Of a stretch of 56,002 nucleotides of DNA, positions 25,297 through 34,443 are shown piece after piece. The number at the start of each line of letters is the position of its first letter. The stretch's first letter is position 1. The position numbers and the translations under genes were made by a program. The notes under the pieces were generated by a model. The model was not told where the DNA came from, made no database searches, and saw only the letters and a list, made by a program, of their open reading frames with translations. Source of the DNA: Caballeronia megalochromosomata (GTDB lineage Bacteria > Pseudomonadota > Gammaproteobacteria > Burkholderiales > Burkholderiaceae); NCBI GenBank assembly GCA_001580565.1, contig LRBF01000176.1:1-56002 (forward strand), given 5' to 3'.

Positions 25297-26340
25297 CTAA
25301 GCCCGAAATCGACTGGCTATGTAGTCGGGGATGTTTTCGGGCGTGACGACCACGACGGACGAAGAGGGTGACACCGCCGAAGCGGGCAGGAGCTTGTGAT
25401 AGTGCATGATGTGCTGACACGCGCAGCGCATGTCCTGACGCAGATCATGATGCAGGACTGCCTGAATCCTGCCGTCCCGAAGCAGAGGCACATTCTCCTT
25501 ATCCAGATCATGCGCGATGAAGCAGACCGGGGCCTGTTGTTGCAGTTCCAGGGCACGAAGAATCGCCTTGTTCCCACCGCCCATACAGTAGACGGCAGCG
25601 ATGCTCGTCCCGTCGAGCAAAACATGTCGGACCCTTTCCTCGGTGGGCACGTCGAGGCCATGGCCGCCGCTTGCATCGATGAGGCGAAGTAGCGGATGAC
25701 GGGTGCGCAATGCCCGCCGGAAACTGATCTCGCGCTCCTCCTCGCCTCTGAAATGTTCATCGCTCATTGTGATGAGTACGTTCGCGGGGCCGGAACCAAG
25801 CCATTGTCCAAGGAGATAAGCGGCAGTGGCGCCTGCGGCCCGGTTGTCGAGGCCAGCGTACGCAATGCGGGCCGACAGCGGAATGTCCGTGACGACCGTG
25901 ACGACCGGGATGCCGTGACGATGGAGTTCAGCGACGGCTTCGGCGATTTCCGGAACGTCACGCGCCTTCAAGAGAACGCCGTGGCTCCCTCGGCGCGCGA
26001 TTGACCGAAGCGCTTCCACGACGTCGGACGTAGTCATCGTCTCCTGCAGCAAGTAGCGCGGACGAACGATTGCCGGGTGCAAGATGGGAAGCTCGGCGTC
26101 GAGCGCACTCGAGATTTCATCGCTGAAGCGCGCGGGAGCCTCCACGACCACATCAACGATGAGCTTCCGGCCAATGGTGGCCAGATTCAATTCCTGCTTC
26201 TCAAGCTCTTTGATCGCCTGCTCGACGCGTTTGCGCGTGTGTTCCCGGACGTGCGCGCGTCCGTTCAGGACCCTGTCGACCGTCGCGACGCCCAAACCCG
26301 CCTGGAGCGCGATTTCCTTGATCAGAAAGCGGTGAGCCAA
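25297..26340 (-). CDS. LacI-family regulator
   Basis: This 347-residue LacI/GalR regulator has its helix-turn-helix at residues 7-27 (IKEIALQAGLGVATVDRVLNGR), the hinge near ELEKQELNLA, and a periplasmic-binding-protein-like effector domain (VTVVTDIPLSARIAYAGLDNRAAG; FIAHDLDKENVPLLRDGRI). The start is TTG at 26340 with AGGAG seven bases upstream. AGLGVATVDRVLNGR resembles regulators of inositol and ribose-type operons. It is the likely sensor of the sugar, cyclitol or glycoside imported by the ChvE-type transporter further on. Confidence 0.88.
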   Translation of the reverse strand: MAHRFLIKEIALQAGLGVATVDRVLNGRAHVREHTRKRVEQAIKELEKQELNLATIGRKLIVDVVVEAPARFSDEISSALDAELPILHPAIVRPRYLLQETMTTSDVVEALRSIARRGSHGVLLKARDVPEIAEAVAELHRHGIPVVTVVTDIPLSARIAYAGLDNRAAGATAAYLLGQWLGSGPANVLITMSDEHFRGEEEREISFRRALRTRHPLLRLIDASGGHGLDVPTEERVRHVLLDGTSIAAVYCMGGGNKAILRALELQQQAPVCFIAHDLDKENVPLLRDGRIQAVLHHDLRQDMRCACQHIMHYHKLLPASAVSPSSSVVVVTPENIPDYIASRFRA

Positions 26341-26369
26341 TTCGACTCTCCTTCATTTTGATGCGTTTT

Positions 26370-26380
26370 TGAAGCGTTCA
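26370..26380. promoter_or_regulatory. LacI-type half-site palindrome
   Basis: TGAAGCGTTCA is a palindrome of TGAA and TTCA around GCG, the form of many LacI-family operators. It lies 30 bases upstream of the lacI-like start in the 245-base gap shared with a divergent LysR gene, so it may be an autoregulatory site. It is short and a chance match is possible. Confidence 0.35.
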
Positions 26381-26585
26381 TGGGAAACATCGCCACGCTA
26401 TGCTACATCGAATAAGATGGCGCGCGCACGAGTTGGCGCGAGCCTTGATGAGCGGCGATGATCCATTTTTTGATCGATTATTGATGTGTTTTTGGCATTC
26501 CGTGATCGACGTCCTCAACTATCATGATCTCGGCGCGAAGAAGAAAAAATAGCTCGACAATGTTGGAGTGAGACGACGCAAGGCT

Positions 26586-27500
26586 ATGGACCAGTTCAAG
26601 GAGTTACAACTGTTCGTCGAGGTTGCCGAGACGGGCAGCATCAGCCGGGCAGCGGAGGCGGTTGAGCTTTCGATTTCAGCGGCAAGCCGGTATCTGATTT
26701 CGCTGGAGGCGCGACTCGGCATTCAACTGGTACGCAGAACCACCCGGAATCTCTACTTGACGGAAGCCGGCGCAGAATTCCACCGGCGCTGCAAATCCAT
26801 ACTTGCGGACCTGGGCGAAGCCGAGGCTGTCATCAAGGAGGCGGTCATACGTCCCAGCGGCGTACTGCGTGTGACCGCTTCCCTATCGTTCTGCATGTTG
26901 CACATCGCGCCAATGCTTTCCGATTTCACGGCGCGTTATCCGGACATCACGGTCGATGTCGTGGCCGCCAACCGATACTACGACATCATCGAGAACGGCA
27001 TTGACGTTGCGATTCGAACGAAAGTCCTCGAGCCGGATAGCAACATCACGATCAGACGGCTGGCATCTACTCGTCGCATTCTGGCCGCCGCGCCCGGCTA
27101 CATCGAGGCAAATGGCCTCCCGCGATTCCCGGCGGAGCTAGCGAAGCACAGGGTCCTCAACTACCAGCTCGCCGACAATCCCCGCGAGTTGTCATTCACG
27201 CGCGGCGGCGAAAATGTCGTCGTCAGAGTCAAGCCATTGGTCGAGTCGAACGATGGTCAGATACTGCGCGTCGCTGCACTCGACAGCATGGGCATTCTCG
27301 TGCAGCCCAAATACATCATCTACGACGACCTCAAGGCTGGACGCCTCGTTCCCGTACTCGACGACTGGGATCTTCCCCGGCTGACGATGAACATCGCGTT
27401 CCAGACCCGTTCCAATCTGCCCGTGAAAGTCCGGCTCTTTATCGACGCGCTTGTCGAGCGGTTCCAGCAGAACGACTACGAACGTCACTGGACGGCGTGA
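26586..27500 (+). CDS. LysR-family regulator of the dioxygenase cluster
   Basis: This 304-residue LysR protein has its DNA-binding domain at residues 1-60 (FKELQLFVEVAETGSISRAAEAVELS then SAASRYLISLEARLG) and an effector domain starting SGVLRVTASLSF. It belongs to the large CrgA/DmlR-like branch (RLGIQLVRRTTRNLYLTEAG). ATG at 26586 follows GCAAGG; the frame from 26568 adds only MRRRKA. It sits 132 bases before the dioxygenase on the same strand, and is divergent from lacI. It probably activates the ring-cleavage genes, perhaps through the block at 27540-27619. Confidence 0.87.
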   Translation: MDQFKELQLFVEVAETGSISRAAEAVELSISAASRYLISLEARLGIQLVRRTTRNLYLTEAGAEFHRRCKSILADLGEAEAVIKEAVIRPSGVLRVTASLSFCMLHIAPMLSDFTARYPDITVDVVAANRYYDIIENGIDVAIRTKVLEPDSNITIRRLASTRRILAAAPGYIEANGLPRFPAELAKHRVLNYQLADNPRELSFTRGGENVVVRVKPLVESNDGQILRVAALDSMGILVQPKYIIYDDLKAGRLVPVLDDWDLPRLTMNIAFQTRSNLPVKVRLFIDALVERFQQNDYERHWTA

Positions 27501-27539
27501 GGCTGATGCGCCCTGCAGTTGAGGCGTCTTCCCACTCAG

Positions 27540-27619
27540 CGCGAAAGACTTTCCCTTTCTAGCTCTGTTTTGCCAACCAAGGCGAATATAGACTGGTCTC
27601 AAAGCTACACAAGAGATAG
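27540..27619 (+). promoter_or_regulatory. dioxygenase upstream element, shared with the porin promoter
   Basis: The block starts CGCGAAAGACTTTCCC and contains GCTCTG, GAATATAGACT and CACAAGAGAT, matching the order and spacing of 23840-23917 upstream of the porin. Spacing between the first and last conserved segments differs by about two bases. It ends 13 bases before the dioxygenase start, so here it must cover the promoter and leader; GAATATA is the best -10 candidate. Confidence 0.65.
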
Positions 27620-27632
27620 ATGGAGACACGCA

Positions 27633-28544
27633 ATGCAAAGTGCATCCCCCGCAGTTCAGTCCACGTCGCCGTATTTCGATGAAGCCCGCTCGGCCGAAGT
27701 CGTCAATGCACGCATGAGCGCCGACGCCAACCCGCGGCTGAGTCAGGTGATGTCGGTCTTGGTCAGGCATCTGCATGCCGCCATCAAGGAAATCGAACCG
27801 ACTCACGAAGAGTGGTTCACCGCCATTCGCTTCCTGACCGAGACCGGTCAGATGTGCACCGACTGGCGGCAGGAGTACATCCTGCTCTCGGACATCCTCG
27901 GCGTTTCGATGCTGGTCGACGCGATCAACCACCGTCGTCCGAGCGGCGCCACGCCGAACACGATTCTTGGCCCGTTCTATGTCGCCAATGCTCCCGAATA
28001 TTCGAACGGCACGAACATCTGCCTGGATGGAAAGGGTGAGCCCATGGTCGTCGAGGGCCGAGTGACGGACATCGAGGGCAATCCGATTCCGAACGCCAAA
28101 CTCGAGGTGTGGCAGACCAACGATGACGGCTTCTACGATGTGCAGCAAAAGGGCATTCAACCCGACTCGAATCTGCGCGGCGTTTTCACGTCGGATGCTG
28201 AAGGACGCTATTGGTTCAAGTCCGTCAAGCCGCGCCACTATCCGATTCCCTCGGATGGTCCGGTCGGAAAACTCCTCGGCGCGATGGGCCGGCATCCCAA
28301 CCGGGCTGCGCACCTGCACTTTATCGTGACTGCGCCCGGATTCGACCCGATCATCACGCACATCTTTACGCCGGACTGTCCGTATCTGCCCGAAGACGCG
28401 GTCTTCGGCGTCAAGCGTGAGCTCATCGCGGAATTCAATCAGATCGATGACCCGCACGCAGCGAAGCGCGTCGGGTTCTCGTCGCCGTTCTGGTCGGTGT
28501 CGTGGGACTTCACGCTCGCGACGTCCGGCAAGCCGCTTCGATAA
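27633..28544 (+). CDS. hydroxyquinol 1,2-dioxygenase-type intradiol dioxygenase
   Basis: This 303-residue non-haem iron(III) enzyme of the catechol/hydroxyquinol intradiol family has all four iron ligands: Tyr168 (DDGFYDV), Tyr203 (KPRHYPIP), His227 and His229 (RAAHLHF). The N-terminal dimerisation helices (RLSQVMSVLVRHLHAAIKEIEPTHEEW) and ILGPFYV are typical of the hydroxyquinol subgroup. It cleaves 1,2,4-trihydroxybenzene to maleylacetate in the cytosol. ATG at 27633 follows GGAGACACG; the longer frame from 27519 covers the promoter. A maleylacetate reductase at the end of the cluster supports the substrate call. No hydroxylase that would make hydroxyquinol is nearby, which is the key oddity. 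Confidence 0.88.
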   Translation: MQSASPAVQSTSPYFDEARSAEVVNARMSADANPRLSQVMSVLVRHLHAAIKEIEPTHEEWFTAIRFLTETGQMCTDWRQEYILLSDILGVSMLVDAINHRRPSGATPNTILGPFYVANAPEYSNGTNICLDGKGEPMVVEGRVTDIEGNPIPNAKLEVWQTNDDGFYDVQQKGIQPDSNLRGVFTSDAEGRYWFKSVKPRHYPIPSDGPVGKLLGAMGRHPNRAAHLHFIVTAPGFDPIITHIFTPDCPYLPEDAVFGVKRELIAEFNQIDDPHAAKRVGFSSPFWSVSWDFTLATSGKPLR

Positions 28545-28559
28545 AGCACCTAATCGTCT

Positions 28560-28577
28560 GGCACGCGAGAGCGTGCC
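28560..28577 (+). other. intercistronic hairpin
   Basis: GGCACGC (28560-28566), a GAGA tetraloop and GCGTGCC (28571-28577) form a perfect seven-pair stem in the 75-base gap after the dioxygenase gene. No T-run follows, so it is more likely an mRNA-stabilising or weak attenuating element than a terminator. Confidence 0.55.
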
Positions 28578-28619
28578 GTATCAGAACAGATGACATTGAG
28601 AGACACAGGAGTACTACAC

Positions 28620-29498
28620 ATGAGCGCTAAGAAAGAACTGCTGGCAGCGTACTGGACCCTCGCAGGTGACGTCTATCCGTGTGCAGCAAATGAAATCAGC
28701 CCGTTCCCGCTGCGCGAGCGTTGCGAAGCGGCGATGCGTGCAGGCTGGAGCGGCGTCGGCCTCATTCTCGACGACCTCGAATACAGCATCGAGAAGTACG
28801 GCCTGTCGGGCGTCAAGAACATTCTCGATGACACGGGCATGAAGTACTTCGAGCTCGAAATCCTGATGGACTGGTATTTCGACGGTGAGGCGCGCGCGAA
28901 GTCGGACCATTGCCGTCGCCGCTTCATCGAACTGGGCGGAGAACTCGGCATGCGCAATCTGAAAATCGGCGCGAACCCGTTCGACAAGAACCCGGCCGAC
29001 TTCGCCCGCATGACCGATGAATTCGCAAAGCTCTGCCAGGACGTGGCAACGGTCGATGCAACAGTCGCAATCGAATTCATGCCTTTCTCCCCGATCCGAA
29101 ACGTCGCGGAGGCGCTGAAGGTTGCGCAAGGCGCGAACCAGCCCAATGGTGGACTGATGGTCGATCACTGGCACGTGGCGCGCGCCGGGACCCCGTATAG
29201 CGAAGTTGCGCAAATCCCGGCGCGCTTCATCAAAGGTGTCGAGATGGATGACGTCGGAGCGCAGGTCAAGGGATCGCTCTTCGACGACTCGACCTTCAAC
29301 CGCCAGTTGTGCGGCGAAGGCGCGGGCGATTGCATCGCCTTCGTCGATGCGCTCGATCAGGCCGGCTGCACGCTGCCGTACTACGGCGTCGAACTCATCT
29401 CCGAAGTTCACCGCAAATTCCCGCTCGACGAGATGGCAAAGCGCGCGTACGACACGACGGTCGCGCAGTTCTCGGCGAAGCCCGCCACTACCGCATAA
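28620..29498 (+). CDS. AP-endonuclease-2-family isomerase/lyase
   Basis: This 292-residue TIM-barrel protein is of the sugar phosphate isomerase/epimerase class. Likely metal ligands are Glu152 (AIEFMPF), Asp182 and His185 (LMVDHWHVARAG) and Glu258 (YYGVELISEVHR). Relatives paired with Gfo/Idh/MocA dehydrogenases carry out beta-elimination on 3-keto sugars, as in levoglucosan breakdown (LgdB) and C-glycoside deglycosylation, or isomerise inososes. Two such dehydrogenases follow directly. It could release an aromatic aglycone or dehydrate a keto-cyclitol toward an aromatic ring. ATG at 28620 follows CAGGAG. The precise reaction cannot be read from the sequence. Confidence 0.8.
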   Translation: MSAKKELLAAYWTLAGDVYPCAANEISPFPLRERCEAAMRAGWSGVGLILDDLEYSIEKYGLSGVKNILDDTGMKYFELEILMDWYFDGEARAKSDHCRRRFIELGGELGMRNLKIGANPFDKNPADFARMTDEFAKLCQDVATVDATVAIEFMPFSPIRNVAEALKVAQGANQPNGGLMVDHWHVARAGTPYSEVAQIPARFIKGVEMDDVGAQVKGSLFDDSTFNRQLCGEGAGDCIAFVDALDQAGCTLPYYGVELISEVHRKFPLDEMAKRAYDTTVAQFSAKPATTA

Positions 29499-29540
29499 GC
29501 GCTTTCAACCTTAAACGACAAAGCATTTCTGGAGACTCTC

Positions 29541-30533
29541 ATGATTCGAATCGCCGTACTCGGTGCAGGTCGTATTGGCCGCATTCATGCTTGCAACGTC
29601 GCCGCGAACCCCAACGCGAAACTCGTCGTGGTAGCAGACCCGGTTGAAAGCGCGGCCAAGTCGCTGGCGGCCAAGCTCGGTTGCGAAGCATCGACCGACG
29701 CGGCAGCAGTGCTTGAGCGCAATGACATCGACGCCGTGGTCATCGGCACGCCCACGGACACGCACATCACGTTCATGCTCGAAGCCGTGAAGCGTGGCAA
29801 GGCGGTGCTCTGCGAAAAGCCTATCGACCTCGACATGGAAAAGTCGCTCGCTGCCGCGAACGAAGTGGAACGCCAGGGCGGCCGCGTCATGCTCGCCTTC
29901 AATCGCCGTTTCGACCCGACGTCTCAGGCCTTCCGCAAGGCAATCGATGCGGGTGACGTGGGCGATGTGCGTCAGGTCATCATCTCGAGCCGCGACCCGG
30001 GCATGCCTCCGCGCGACTACGTCGAGCACTCGGGCGGCATCTTCCGTGACATGGTCATCCACGACCTGGACATGGCTCGCTGGCTGCTGGGCGAAGAACC
30101 GGTCGAAGTGATGGCCATCGCCAGCCGCCTCGTCGATGAGTCGCTGGAGAAGCTGACTGACTTCGACACGGTGATGGTTCAGTTGCGCACCGCTTCGGGC
30201 AAGCAATGCCACATCAACTGCTGTCGTGAAGCTGTCTACGGCTACGACCAGCGCATGGAAGTGTCCGGTTCCAAGGGCATGCTTCTGCAAGAGAATCTCC
30301 GCCCGTCGACGGTTCGCCGCTGGACGAAGGACGCGACCGACGCGCGCGAGCCGCTCCTCAACTTCTTCCTCGAGCGCTACGTTGAAGCCTACAAGGCTGA
30401 ACTCGAAGCGTTCGTCGATGCACTGAATACGAACTCGCCGCTGCCGACGTCCGTGCAGGATGGGCTGAAAGCGCTTCGCCTGGCGGATGCGGCGCTCGAG
30501 TCCGCGCTGACGGGCAAAGCAGTCAAGGTGTAA
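29541..30533 (+). CDS. Gfo/Idh/MocA dehydrogenase, inositol 2-dehydrogenase-like
   Basis: This 330-residue NAD(P)-dependent dehydrogenase has the nucleotide motif VLGAGRIGRIHACN at residues 6-19, the EKP motif (LCEKPIDLD) with its catalytic Lys, and GGIFRDMVIHDLDMARWLLG carrying the catalytic Asp-x-x-x-His-type pair. The pattern is close to IolG and related cyclitol or glucoside 3-dehydrogenases. It should oxidise a secondary hydroxyl of a sugar, glycoside or cyclitol to a ketone (or the reverse). It lies 42 bases after the isomerase/lyase and 24 before the second dehydrogenase. No other iol genes are present, so ordinary myo-inositol catabolism is not supported. Confidence 0.86.
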   Translation: MIRIAVLGAGRIGRIHACNVAANPNAKLVVVADPVESAAKSLAAKLGCEASTDAAAVLERNDIDAVVIGTPTDTHITFMLEAVKRGKAVLCEKPIDLDMEKSLAAANEVERQGGRVMLAFNRRFDPTSQAFRKAIDAGDVGDVRQVIISSRDPGMPPRDYVEHSGGIFRDMVIHDLDMARWLLGEEPVEVMAIASRLVDESLEKLTDFDTVMVQLRTASGKQCHINCCREAVYGYDQRMEVSGSKGMLLQENLRPSTVRRWTKDATDAREPLLNFFLERYVEAYKAELEAFVDALNTNSPLPTSVQDGLKALRLADAALESALTGKAVKV

Positions 30534-30557
30534 CCGAGAATCCGGAGGAGACAGATC

Positions 30558-31646
30558 ATGACGCGAAAGATTGGTCCAGACGAAACGCTCGGCGTGGCAT
30601 GTCTTGGCATCACCCACCCGCATACGTCCGGGCGAGTGAAGGCCATCCAGCGCCGTACCGACGCGAAGATGCTGGGTGCATGGGATACGAGCCCGCTGCT
30701 CACGCCGTTCGTCGATGCGCTTGGCCTCGAAGCCCGCTCGAAGGAAGACATCCTGGCAGACAAGAATGTCCATGTCGTGCTGGTGCATTCCAAGAGCGAG
30801 AAGATGGCCGATCTGACCATCGAAGCACTCGAAGCCGGAAAGGCTGTGTTGTGCGAAAAGCCGGCGGGCCGCAGTTCGGCGGATGCGAAACGCATCGTCG
30901 ACGCGGTCGAGCGTACCGGCGGCCTTGTGCAGGTCGGCTATTGCTGGCGCTTCGCGCCTTCGGTGGACGCCATGCAGGCGGCGCTCAAGAGCGGTCGTCT
31001 CGGGAAGGTGGTTCAGGTGCGTGCCCACGGTGGTTGCTCACACGATGAGGCGGGCACGCCGCACATGACGCAGCCCGGCGATATCGGTGGTGCGGTCTTC
31101 GTTATCGGCTGCCATCTCATCGACCGCATTTTGCTGCACTTCGGTTTGCCGCGCTCGGTGAATGCGCGCATCACGAAGTTCCCGAACTTCCACGGCGATG
31201 AATCGCGCGAGGACGCGGCGGGCGCGGTGCTGAACTACGAAGACAAGATCATCAGTGTCGACTTCATGTCCTGGGACGTTTTGCCGTGGACGGAAAGCTG
31301 GGACATCACGGCGTACGGCACAGAAGGCATCATGTCGTCCCGCTCGCTTCCCTCCAGCTACAAGATTTATGACGCGGGCAAGGGCGATTTTCCCGAAGGC
31401 TGGACCGAGTGGCAGGAAACCAGCTTCCCGGAAATCTGGGCGACCAAGAAGACGGAATATTCGCCGGACATCGCCGAGATTGGTAACCCGGTCTATTTCG
31501 ACCGCGAGTCGACCGCGTTCGTCGATGCATTGCGCAACGGCACACCGTCGGTCGTATCCGCTACGCAGGCGTTCAACATCAGCCGCGTCATCGAGGCGAT
31601 GTTCGCCTCTTCGAAAGAGGCGGGTGCAGAGGTTTTCATCGGCTGA
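30558..31646 (+). CDS. Gfo/Idh/MocA family oxidoreductase, second paralogue
   Basis: This 362-residue protein shares the EKP motif (LCEKPAGRS) and a C-terminal alpha/beta domain (GGAVFVIGCHLIDRILLHFGLP), but its N-terminal nucleotide motif is unusual. It reads CLGITHPHTSGRV where GxGxxG is expected, so the glycine loop is replaced by G-I-T-H-P-H. This variant is seen in some Gfo-family members annotated only as oxidoreductases. It could bind nucleotide differently or prefer a tightly held cofactor. With the preceding dehydrogenase it may form an oxidation/reduction pair around the lyase step. GGAGGAG precedes ATG 30558. Confidence 0.83.
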   Translation: MTRKIGPDETLGVACLGITHPHTSGRVKAIQRRTDAKMLGAWDTSPLLTPFVDALGLEARSKEDILADKNVHVVLVHSKSEKMADLTIEALEAGKAVLCEKPAGRSSADAKRIVDAVERTGGLVQVGYCWRFAPSVDAMQAALKSGRLGKVVQVRAHGGCSHDEAGTPHMTQPGDIGGAVFVIGCHLIDRILLHFGLPRSVNARITKFPNFHGDESREDAAGAVLNYEDKIISVDFMSWDVLPWTESWDITAYGTEGIMSSRSLPSSYKIYDAGKGDFPEGWTEWQETSFPEIWATKKTEYSPDIAEIGNPVYFDRESTAFVDALRNGTPSVVSATQAFNISRVIEAMFASSKEAGAEVFIG

Positions 31647-31656
31647 TCATTGAACG

Positions 31657-31682
31657 GGCTGACGTCTCTCATGGCGTCAGCC
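31657..31682 (+). other. intercistronic hairpin before the transporter genes
   Basis: GGCTGACG (31657-31664) and CGTCAGCC (31675-31682) form a perfect eight-pair stem with a ten-base loop in the 98-base gap before the binding-protein gene. No T-run follows. Such hairpins often protect or process transcripts so that the binding protein is expressed more than its neighbours. Confidence 0.55.
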
Positions 31683-31744
31683 GAGGATTCCGCATTCCAT
31701 AAAGCGGGAAATTAAATACGCATTCCTAATCAGGAGACAATGTC

Positions 31745-32815
31745 ATGAAAATTTTGAAGAGTGTCGTGATCATTCTGGCCGCTTCGTCAGCTCTCGCTGC
31801 GGCGTCGGGTTCCGCCTTCGCTCAGGATAAGGGCGTCGTCGGCATCTCGCTGCCGGACAAGACCGAATCCCGCTGGATTACCGACGGCAAAAGCATGGTC
31901 GATGCGCTGAAGGCGAAGGGATACTCATCGGACCTGCAATACGCGAACTACGACGTTCCGACGCAGGTGAATCAGGTCGAGAACATGCTTGCGAAGGGCG
32001 TGAAGGCGCTGGTGATCGCGCCTATCGATGGCAAGACATTTTCCGACGCTCTTGCGCTCGCCCAAAAGAAGGGCATCAAGGTCATCTCCTACGATCGCCT
32101 GATCAGCCAGACTAAAGATGTCGACTACTACGCAACGTTCGACAACTACGGCGTGGGCGTTCTGCAAGCGCAGAGCATTGTCAGCGCATGGCAGAAAGCG
32201 GGCAGCAAGGCGCCGTTCAACATAGAAGTATTCGGCGGCTCCAGCGACGACAACAACGCTCACATGGTCTACGCAGGCGGGATGTCGGTTTTGAAGCCGT
32301 ACATCGACAGCGGCAAGTTTGTGATTCGGAGCAAACAGATCGCCTTCGAAAAAGTCGCGACGCGCAACTGGGATGGCGCGACCGCGCAGGCCCGGATGGA
32401 TAACCTGCTGAGCGCGTTTTATGGCAAGGACCATCTGGATGCGGTCTGGGCGCCGAATGACGCGCTGGCGATCGGCATCATCTCGTCGCTCAAGGGCGTG
32501 GGATACGGTTCGGGCCAGCAGGCGATGCCGATCATCACGGGACAGGACGCGGATGTTCAGAACGTGAAGAACATCGTTCGCGGTGACCAGACGTCGACCG
32601 TGTTCAAGGACACGCGCAAGCTCGCCGGCGTCGCAGCCGACATGGTTGACGACGCACTGACCGGCAAGCAAGTGCCCGTCAACGACACCAAGAGCTACAA
32701 CAACGGCGCGAAGATTGTTCCGACTTACCTCGTGAAACCGATTCTGGTGGACAAGGCGAACTATCAGTCGGAGCTGGTCTCGAGTGGCTATTACACGCAG
32801 GCCCAGGTCAAGTAA
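31745..32815 (+). CDS. chvE: ChvE-like multiple sugar-binding periplasmic protein
   Basis: This 356-residue binding protein closely follows the Agrobacterium ChvE pattern: a signal peptide ending SAFAQ before [65 protein letters not shown] [12 protein letters not shown], and the end GYYTQAQVK. ChvE binds aldose monosaccharides and sugar acids in the periplasm and feeds GguA/GguB; in Agrobacterium it also works with a phenolic sensor. Here it lies in a cluster that cleaves a trihydroxylated ring, so the ligand may be a sugar, cyclitol or phenolic glycoside. A ribosome site CAGGAGACAATGTC precedes ATG 31745. Confidence 0.88.
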   Translation: MKILKSVVIILAASSALAAASGSAFAQDKGVVGISLPDKTESRWITDGKSMVDALKAKGYSSDLQYANYDVPTQVNQVENMLAKGVKALVIAPIDGKTFSDALALAQKKGIKVISYDRLISQTKDVDYYATFDNYGVGVLQAQSIVSAWQKAGSKAPFNIEVFGGSSDDNNAHMVYAGGMSVLKPYIDSGKFVIRSKQIAFEKVATRNWDGATAQARMDNLLSAFYGKDHLDAVWAPNDALAIGIISSLKGVGYGSGQQAMPIITGQDADVQNVKNIVRGDQTSTVFKDTRKLAGVAADMVDDALTGKQVPVNDTKSYNNGAKIVPTYLVKPILVDKANYQSELVSSGYYTQAQVK

Positions 32816-32904
32816 GCCATTTGCACGTCGGCGTGGCGGGGACTTCAGTAACACCCCGCCTCACGCAGACGTGCACCGGGTGTGACCAATCAAAGGAATC
32901 GACC

Positions 32905-34443
32905 ATGGATACCATTTTGGAGATGCGCGGGATTCAGAAAAGCTTTGGCCCCGTCAAAGCGCTGAATAGCGTGAACATGAGGGTGCGCCAAGGCGAGATT
33001 CACGCCATTTGCGGAGAGAATGGCGCAGGAAAATCGACCCTGATGAAAATCCTCAGTGGCGTCTATCCGCACGGCTCGTACGGTGGTGACGTCCTTTACG
33101 ACGGCCAGGAACGAGCCTTCGCCGATATATCCGACAGCGAAGCGGTCGGAATCATCATCATTCACCAGGAACTCGCGCTCGTACCGATGCTGTCGATTAC
33201 CGAGAACATCTTTCTCGGTAACGAACAGTCGAAGCGCGGCGTCATCGACTGGCAGGTGTCGCGCGCAAAAGCCAAGGCGTTGCTGGCGAAGGTTGGACTC
33301 ACTGACTCTCCCGACGCGGCAGTCGCCACGCTCGGCATTGGCAAGCAGCAACTCGTGGAGATCGCAAAGGCTTTGTCGAAAGAAGTGCGACTACTCATCC
33401 TCGACGAGCCGACGGCAAGCCTGAATGAAAAGGACAGCGACACGCTTCTCGAGTTGCTGCTCGAATTGAAGGCGAACGGCGTAACGTCGATCATCATCTC
33501 GCACAAGCTGAACGAAATTTCGCGCGTTGCTGATGGCATCACCGTCATTCGCGACGGCTCGACGGTCGACGTGCTCGATTGCAGCACGGAGGCTGTGAGC
33601 GAGGACCGCATCATCAAGGCGATGGTAGGTCGCGAGATGTCCGACCGCTATCCGCCGCGTACGCCGAATATGGGCGACGTGATTTTTGAAGTCAGGGACT
33701 GGCGTGTAAAGCATCCCACGCAACGCGACCGTGCCGTCCTCAAGGGCGTGAATCTGAAGGCACGCAAGGGTGAAATCGTCGGTATCGCCGGGCTGATGGG
33801 TTCGGGGCGCACCGAGCTTGCCATGAGTGTCTTTGGTGGCACGTATGGTCAGGACATCACCGGGCAAGTGCTGATGCATGGGAAGCAGGTCGACACGTCA
33901 TCGGTAAAGAAGGCGATAAAGGCGGGCATTGCCTACGTTACCGAGGACCGGAAAGGCAATGGCCTGCTGCTCGACGACAACATCAAGCGAAACATCACGC
34001 TCGCCAACCTCTCCGGTGTTTCAAAGCTCGGTATCGTCGATGAGCATGAGGAGATTACGGTTGCGACCGAGTTTCTCAAGAAGCTTCGAATCCGCGCGCA
34101 AGGCGTGACGCACGTCGTCGGCAACTTGTCCGGTGGAAATCAGCAAAAGGTCGTCATCAGCAAATGGCTGTTTTCTGAACCCGAGGTATTGATTCTCGAC
34201 GAGCCCACGCGCGGCATCGACGTGGGAGCGAAGTACGAGATCTACAACATCATCAATCAGGCGGTTGCAGCGGGCAAATGTGTGGTCATGATTTCTTCGG
34301 AAATGCCCGAGCTACTTGGGATGTGCGACCGCATCTATGTCATGAATGAAGGCCGGTTCGTCGGCGAGTTAACTGCGGAAGAAGCCTCGCAGGAAAGCAT
34401 CATGCGAGCGATCATGCGAAATGGAGACATTCAAAATGCGTAA
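32905..34443 (+). CDS. gguA: sugar ABC transporter ATP-binding protein (GguA/XylG type)
   Basis: This 512-residue protein has two fused nucleotide-binding domains, as in sugar importers of the RbsA/XylG class. Domain 1 has Walker [10 protein letters not shown] (38-46), the signature [15 protein letters not shown] and [10 protein letters not shown]. Domain 2 has a degenerate Walker A (GLMGSGRTE), signature [15 protein letters not shown] and [19 protein letters not shown]. That asymmetry is normal for the family. ATG at 32905 follows AAAGGAA; the frame from 32821 covers the non-coding gap. It powers uptake through the permease that overlaps its 3' end by 8 bases. Confidence 0.93.
   Translation: MDTILEMRGIQKSFGPVKALNSVNMRVRQGEIHAICGENGAGKSTLMKILSGVYPHGSYGGDVLYDGQERAFADISDSEAVGIIIIHQELALVPMLSITENIFLGNEQSKRGVIDWQVSRAKAKALLAKVGLTDSPDAAVATLGIGKQQLVEIAKALSKEVRLLILDEPTASLNEKDSDTLLELLLELKANGVTSIIISHKLNEISRVADGITVIRDGSTVDVLDCSTEAVSEDRIIKAMVGREMSDRYPPRTPNMGDVIFEVRDWRVKHPTQRDRAVLKGVNLKARKGEIVGIAGLMGSGRTELAMSVFGGTYGQDITGQVLMHGKQVDTSSVKKAIKAGIAYVTEDRKGNGLLLDDNIKRNITLANLSGVSKLGIVDEHEEITVATEFLKKLRIRAQGVTHVVGNLSGGNQQKVVISKWLFSEPEVLILDEPTRGIDVGAKYEIYNIINQAVAAGKCVVMISSEMPELLGMCDRIYVMNEGRFVGELTAEEASQESIMRAIMRNGDIQNA

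Noticed and set aside
28560..28577. Hairpin after the dioxygenase as a terminator
   Set aside because: No T-run follows and genes downstream are on the same strand with short gaps.
29511..31028. Long minus-strand open frame opposite the Gfo/Idh/MocA genes
   Set aside because: Antisense of two well-supported dehydrogenase genes and no recognisable domain.
29541..31646. Standard myo-inositol catabolism (iol) cluster
   Set aside because: Only an IolG-like gene is present; iolB, iolC, iolD and iolE are missing.
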